From Porticoccaceae bacterium (GTDB lineage: Bacteria > Pseudomonadota > Gammaproteobacteria > Pseudomonadales > Porticoccaceae): DNA of 8,709 nucleotides. Both the position numbers and the translations under genes were made by a program. Each line of letters opens with the position of its first letter. Within the stretch, counting starts at the first letter, position 1. Below, one piece after another: positions 7,271 through 8,709 of this stretch. The stretch is from NCBI GenBank assembly GCA_003448675.1, contig DLXZ01000087.1, positions 1 to 8,709 of the forward strand, written 5' to 3'. Below the pieces are notes generated by a model. The model had not been told where the DNA came from and did not search any database. It worked only from the letters and a program-made list of their open reading frames with translations.

Positions 7271-7360
7271 GATCCAGCCTGATTTACCATCGTTTAATAA
7301 GGGCGAGGAGTCTAATGAGCCGGGTCTGGCATAGCAAGGTGGTAGTTTTGGATCAGGCTA
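7271..7360 (-). promoter_or_regulatory. Inverted repeat in metX leader that could mask the ribosome binding site
   Basis: AGCCTGAT (7359-7352, overlapping the yggT stop) is perfectly complementary to ATCAGGCT (7283-7276), just before the metX start; a G-U pair can extend it. The overlapping GATCCA (7354-7349) can instead pair with TGGATC (7276-7271), which contains the GGA ribosome-site candidate. The two pairings exclude each other. This would act only on read-through RNA from yggT, not on RNA starting at the possible internal promoter. No known riboswitch consensus was recognised. Confidence 0.25.
7309..7337 (-). promoter_or_regulatory. Possible sigma-70 promoter for metX-metW
   Basis: On the minus strand TTGCTA (7337-7332) and TAGACT (7314-7309) are separated by 17 bases, each matching four of six positions of the sigma-70 consensus. 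It lies in the 90-base gap between yggT and metX and would give a leader of roughly 35 bases. Such matches arise often by chance, so this is a suggestion only. Confidence 0.28.
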
Positions 7361-7948
7361 CATAATACCGGGTACAAACAAGGGTATTACCTGCGTCGCG
7401 CCGGCCACATTCCGGATGAAAATTCGAAGCACATTGATAAGCAGAAACAGCACGATTGGCGAGAGGTCGAGTCCTCCCATGGGTGGAATCAGCTTTCGAA
7501 AGGGCGCCATCACCGGGTCCATCAATTGCCACAACAGTGCGATTAGCGGATTGTGGCTCTGGGGAGCTACCCAGCTCAGGATGATGACGATGAATAGCCC
7601 ATAGAAATAGATATTCAGCATCAGCGAAGCGATGCCCAGCAGCGCCCAGCTCAGGGACGCGGTGATGGGCACCAGGGCGCCACTGTACACCAGGGCCGAG
7701 GCCTGAATTGCAATCAACTGTACTAGCAGAGCCAATACCAGGCAGGCACTGTTAAAGTTTTTGATCGGAGGTAATAGCTTTTGCAATGGCGTTAGGGGGA
7801 GCGCCGTGGCTTTAACGACGAACTGGGAAATCGGATTGTAAAAATTGGCCTTGGCCAGCTGCAGCATCAAGCGGATCAGGACGATCAGCAGGTAAAAGTT
7901 GGCAATCGCCTGAATTAAATAAATGCTGATTTCTGTGACAGTGCTCAT
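7358..7948 (-). CDS. yggT: YggT family integral membrane protein
   Basis: A 196-residue hydrophobic protein made of two YggT repeats. The first (about 8-85) has RLMLQLAKANFYNPISQFVV and PLTPLQKLLPP; the second (about 100-190) has LSWVAPQSHNPLIALLWQLM, DPVMAPFRKLIPP and GGLDLSPIVLFLLINVLR. About four to six membrane helices are expected in the inner membrane. The E. coli family member has been linked to tolerance of osmotic stress, and plastid or cyanobacterial relatives to membrane complex or nucleoid organisation; the molecular role is unclear. The ATG at 7948 is preceded by AGGA at a suitable distance. It sits 69 bases after proC, the usual neighbour, and 90 bases before metX. Confidence 0.93.
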   Translation of the reverse strand: MSTVTEISIYLIQAIANFYLLIVLIRLMLQLAKANFYNPISQFVVKATALPLTPLQKLLPPIKNFNSACLVLALLVQLIAIQASALVYSGALVPITASLSWALLGIASLMLNIYFYGLFIVIILSWVAPQSHNPLIALLWQLMDPVMAPFRKLIPPMGGLDLSPIVLFLLINVLRIFIRNVAGATQVIPLFVPGIM

Positions 7949-8017
7949 GGGGTGTTCCTGGAATGACTTTTGATTGTCGTGGACCCGGTAATCGGAGTCT
8001 ATATTGGGGGCACAGTG

Positions 8018-8709
8018 TTACTGCGCTTCCCTGGCCATTTCCACGGAGCGCTCAAAGGCTGCTTCCATGGCTTGTTCAAACAGGCCGGGCAGATCATTGT
8101 TAATAAATGACTTGATAGCAGCTTCCGTGGTGCCGCCGGGAGAAGTCACCCGCGCTCTTAGTTCAGCGGGTTCAGCCGCCTCCTGAGCAGCCATGGCCGA
8201 CGCGCCCAGGGCGGTCTGGATGGTTAGCTGGCGGGCAGTATCACGCTCAAGACCCAATTTAACGCCGGCATTTTCCATGGCTTCCATGACCAGAAAAAAA
8301 TAGGCCGGACCACTCCCGGACAACGCGGTAACCCGGTCTATATCTTCTTCGTTATTAAACCAGCTTGCCGTTCCCACCGCTGAAATAATAGCCTCGGCCC
8401 GGGAGCGTTGCTGGTCATTCACAGCATTACTGGCGTACAGGCCCGTGGCGCCTTTCTGCAATAAGGCGGGTGTATTGGGCATGCAGCGGACCAGGGGCAT
8501 ATCTTTGCCAAGCCAACTTTCCAGTGAGGCGATAGTGATGCCAGCGGCTATGGATATCACCAGGGGTTTATGGCCCAGGGAGGCGGCCAGGTCAGTGCTT
8601 ACCGGCTTCATGATCTGAGGTTTTACCGCGAGTACTATCACGTCAGCCTCTGCAGCGCAGTCGTTGGTGGCACTGGTGGCAATACCGAATTCGCCGGCCA
8701 GGCGCTCAC
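8018..8709 (-). CDS. proC: Pyrroline-5-carboxylate reductase ProC, 5' partial
   Basis: It reduces 1-pyrroline-5-carboxylate to L-proline with NAD(P)H in the cytosol. The frame is open to the right window edge and translates as typical ProC sequence there, so the start lies beyond the window; a GTG at 8641 is internal. About 229 residues are visible of the usual 270 or so; the missing part carries the N-terminal dinucleotide-binding GxGxxG motif. Seen motifs are VIVLAVKPQ, VISIAAGI, RCMPNTPALLQKGATGLYA, VTALSGSGPAYFF (active site and dimer region) and VTSPGGTTEAAI. The C-terminus ERSVEMAREAQ is typical. It leads the visible part of the leftward cluster, with yggT 69 bases downstream. Confidence 0.95.
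   Translation of the reverse strand, partial: ERLAGEFGIATSATNDCAAEADVIVLAVKPQIMKPVSTDLAASLGHKPLVISIAAGITIASLESWLGKDMPLVRCMPNTPALLQKGATGLYASNAVNDQQRSRAEAIISAVGTASWFNNEEDIDRVTALSGSGPAYFFLVMEAMENAGVKLGLERDTARQLTIQTALGASAMAAQEAAEPAELRARVTSPGGTTEAAIKSFINNDLPGLFEQAMEAAFERSVEMAREAQ

Noticed and set aside
7268..7357. SAM-sensing riboswitch upstream of metX
   Set aside because: I could not match SAM-I, SAM-II or SAH riboswitch conserved cores; only a simple inverted repeat is seen.

Overview
The window looks like chromosomal DNA of a gammaproteobacterium related to the Pseudomonas/Cellvibrio group. The main reason is the leftward gene order proC, yggT, metX, metW, DUF4426, rdgB, hemW, which matches from memory the gene order of Pseudomonas chromosomes. 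Base composition looks even, and no insertion sequences, tRNAs, rRNAs, CRISPR arrays or long repeats were seen.

Left part (2-3166, + strand): a two-gene operon. The first gene is cut by the window edge. It encodes a VTT (TVP38/TMEM64, DedA-like) membrane domain fused to a mercuric-reductase-like FAD/NAD(P) disulfide oxidoreductase. Twelve bases later comes an ArsM-type arsenite S-adenosylmethionine methyltransferase of the long form associated with arsenosugar synthesis. Together they look like an arsenic biotransformation or membrane redox cassette, and this is the accessory and most interesting part of the window.

Right part (3193-8709, - strand): a compact housekeeping cluster that converges on the arsenic cassette with only 26 bases between the two stop codons. 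Read from right to left it holds proC (proline synthesis, 5' end outside the window), yggT (membrane protein), metX and metW (first committed step of methionine synthesis, overlapping by one base), a secreted DUF4426 protein, rdgB (dITP/XTP pyrophosphatase that cleans the nucleotide pool) and hemW (radical-SAM family heme chaperone). Spacings of -1 to 90 bases suggest co-transcription. The 90-base gap before metX holds a possible internal promoter and an inverted repeat that could cover the metX ribosome binding site.

The two halves meet in S-adenosylmethionine chemistry: metX/metW feed methionine synthesis and ArsM consumes AdoMet. The adjacency may still be coincidental. No intergenic stretch exceeds 90 bases. 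No clearly undescribed system is evident; the best leads are the VTT-oxidoreductase/ArsM pair, the Cys-ended ArsM tail followed by UGA-UAA, and the metX leader.
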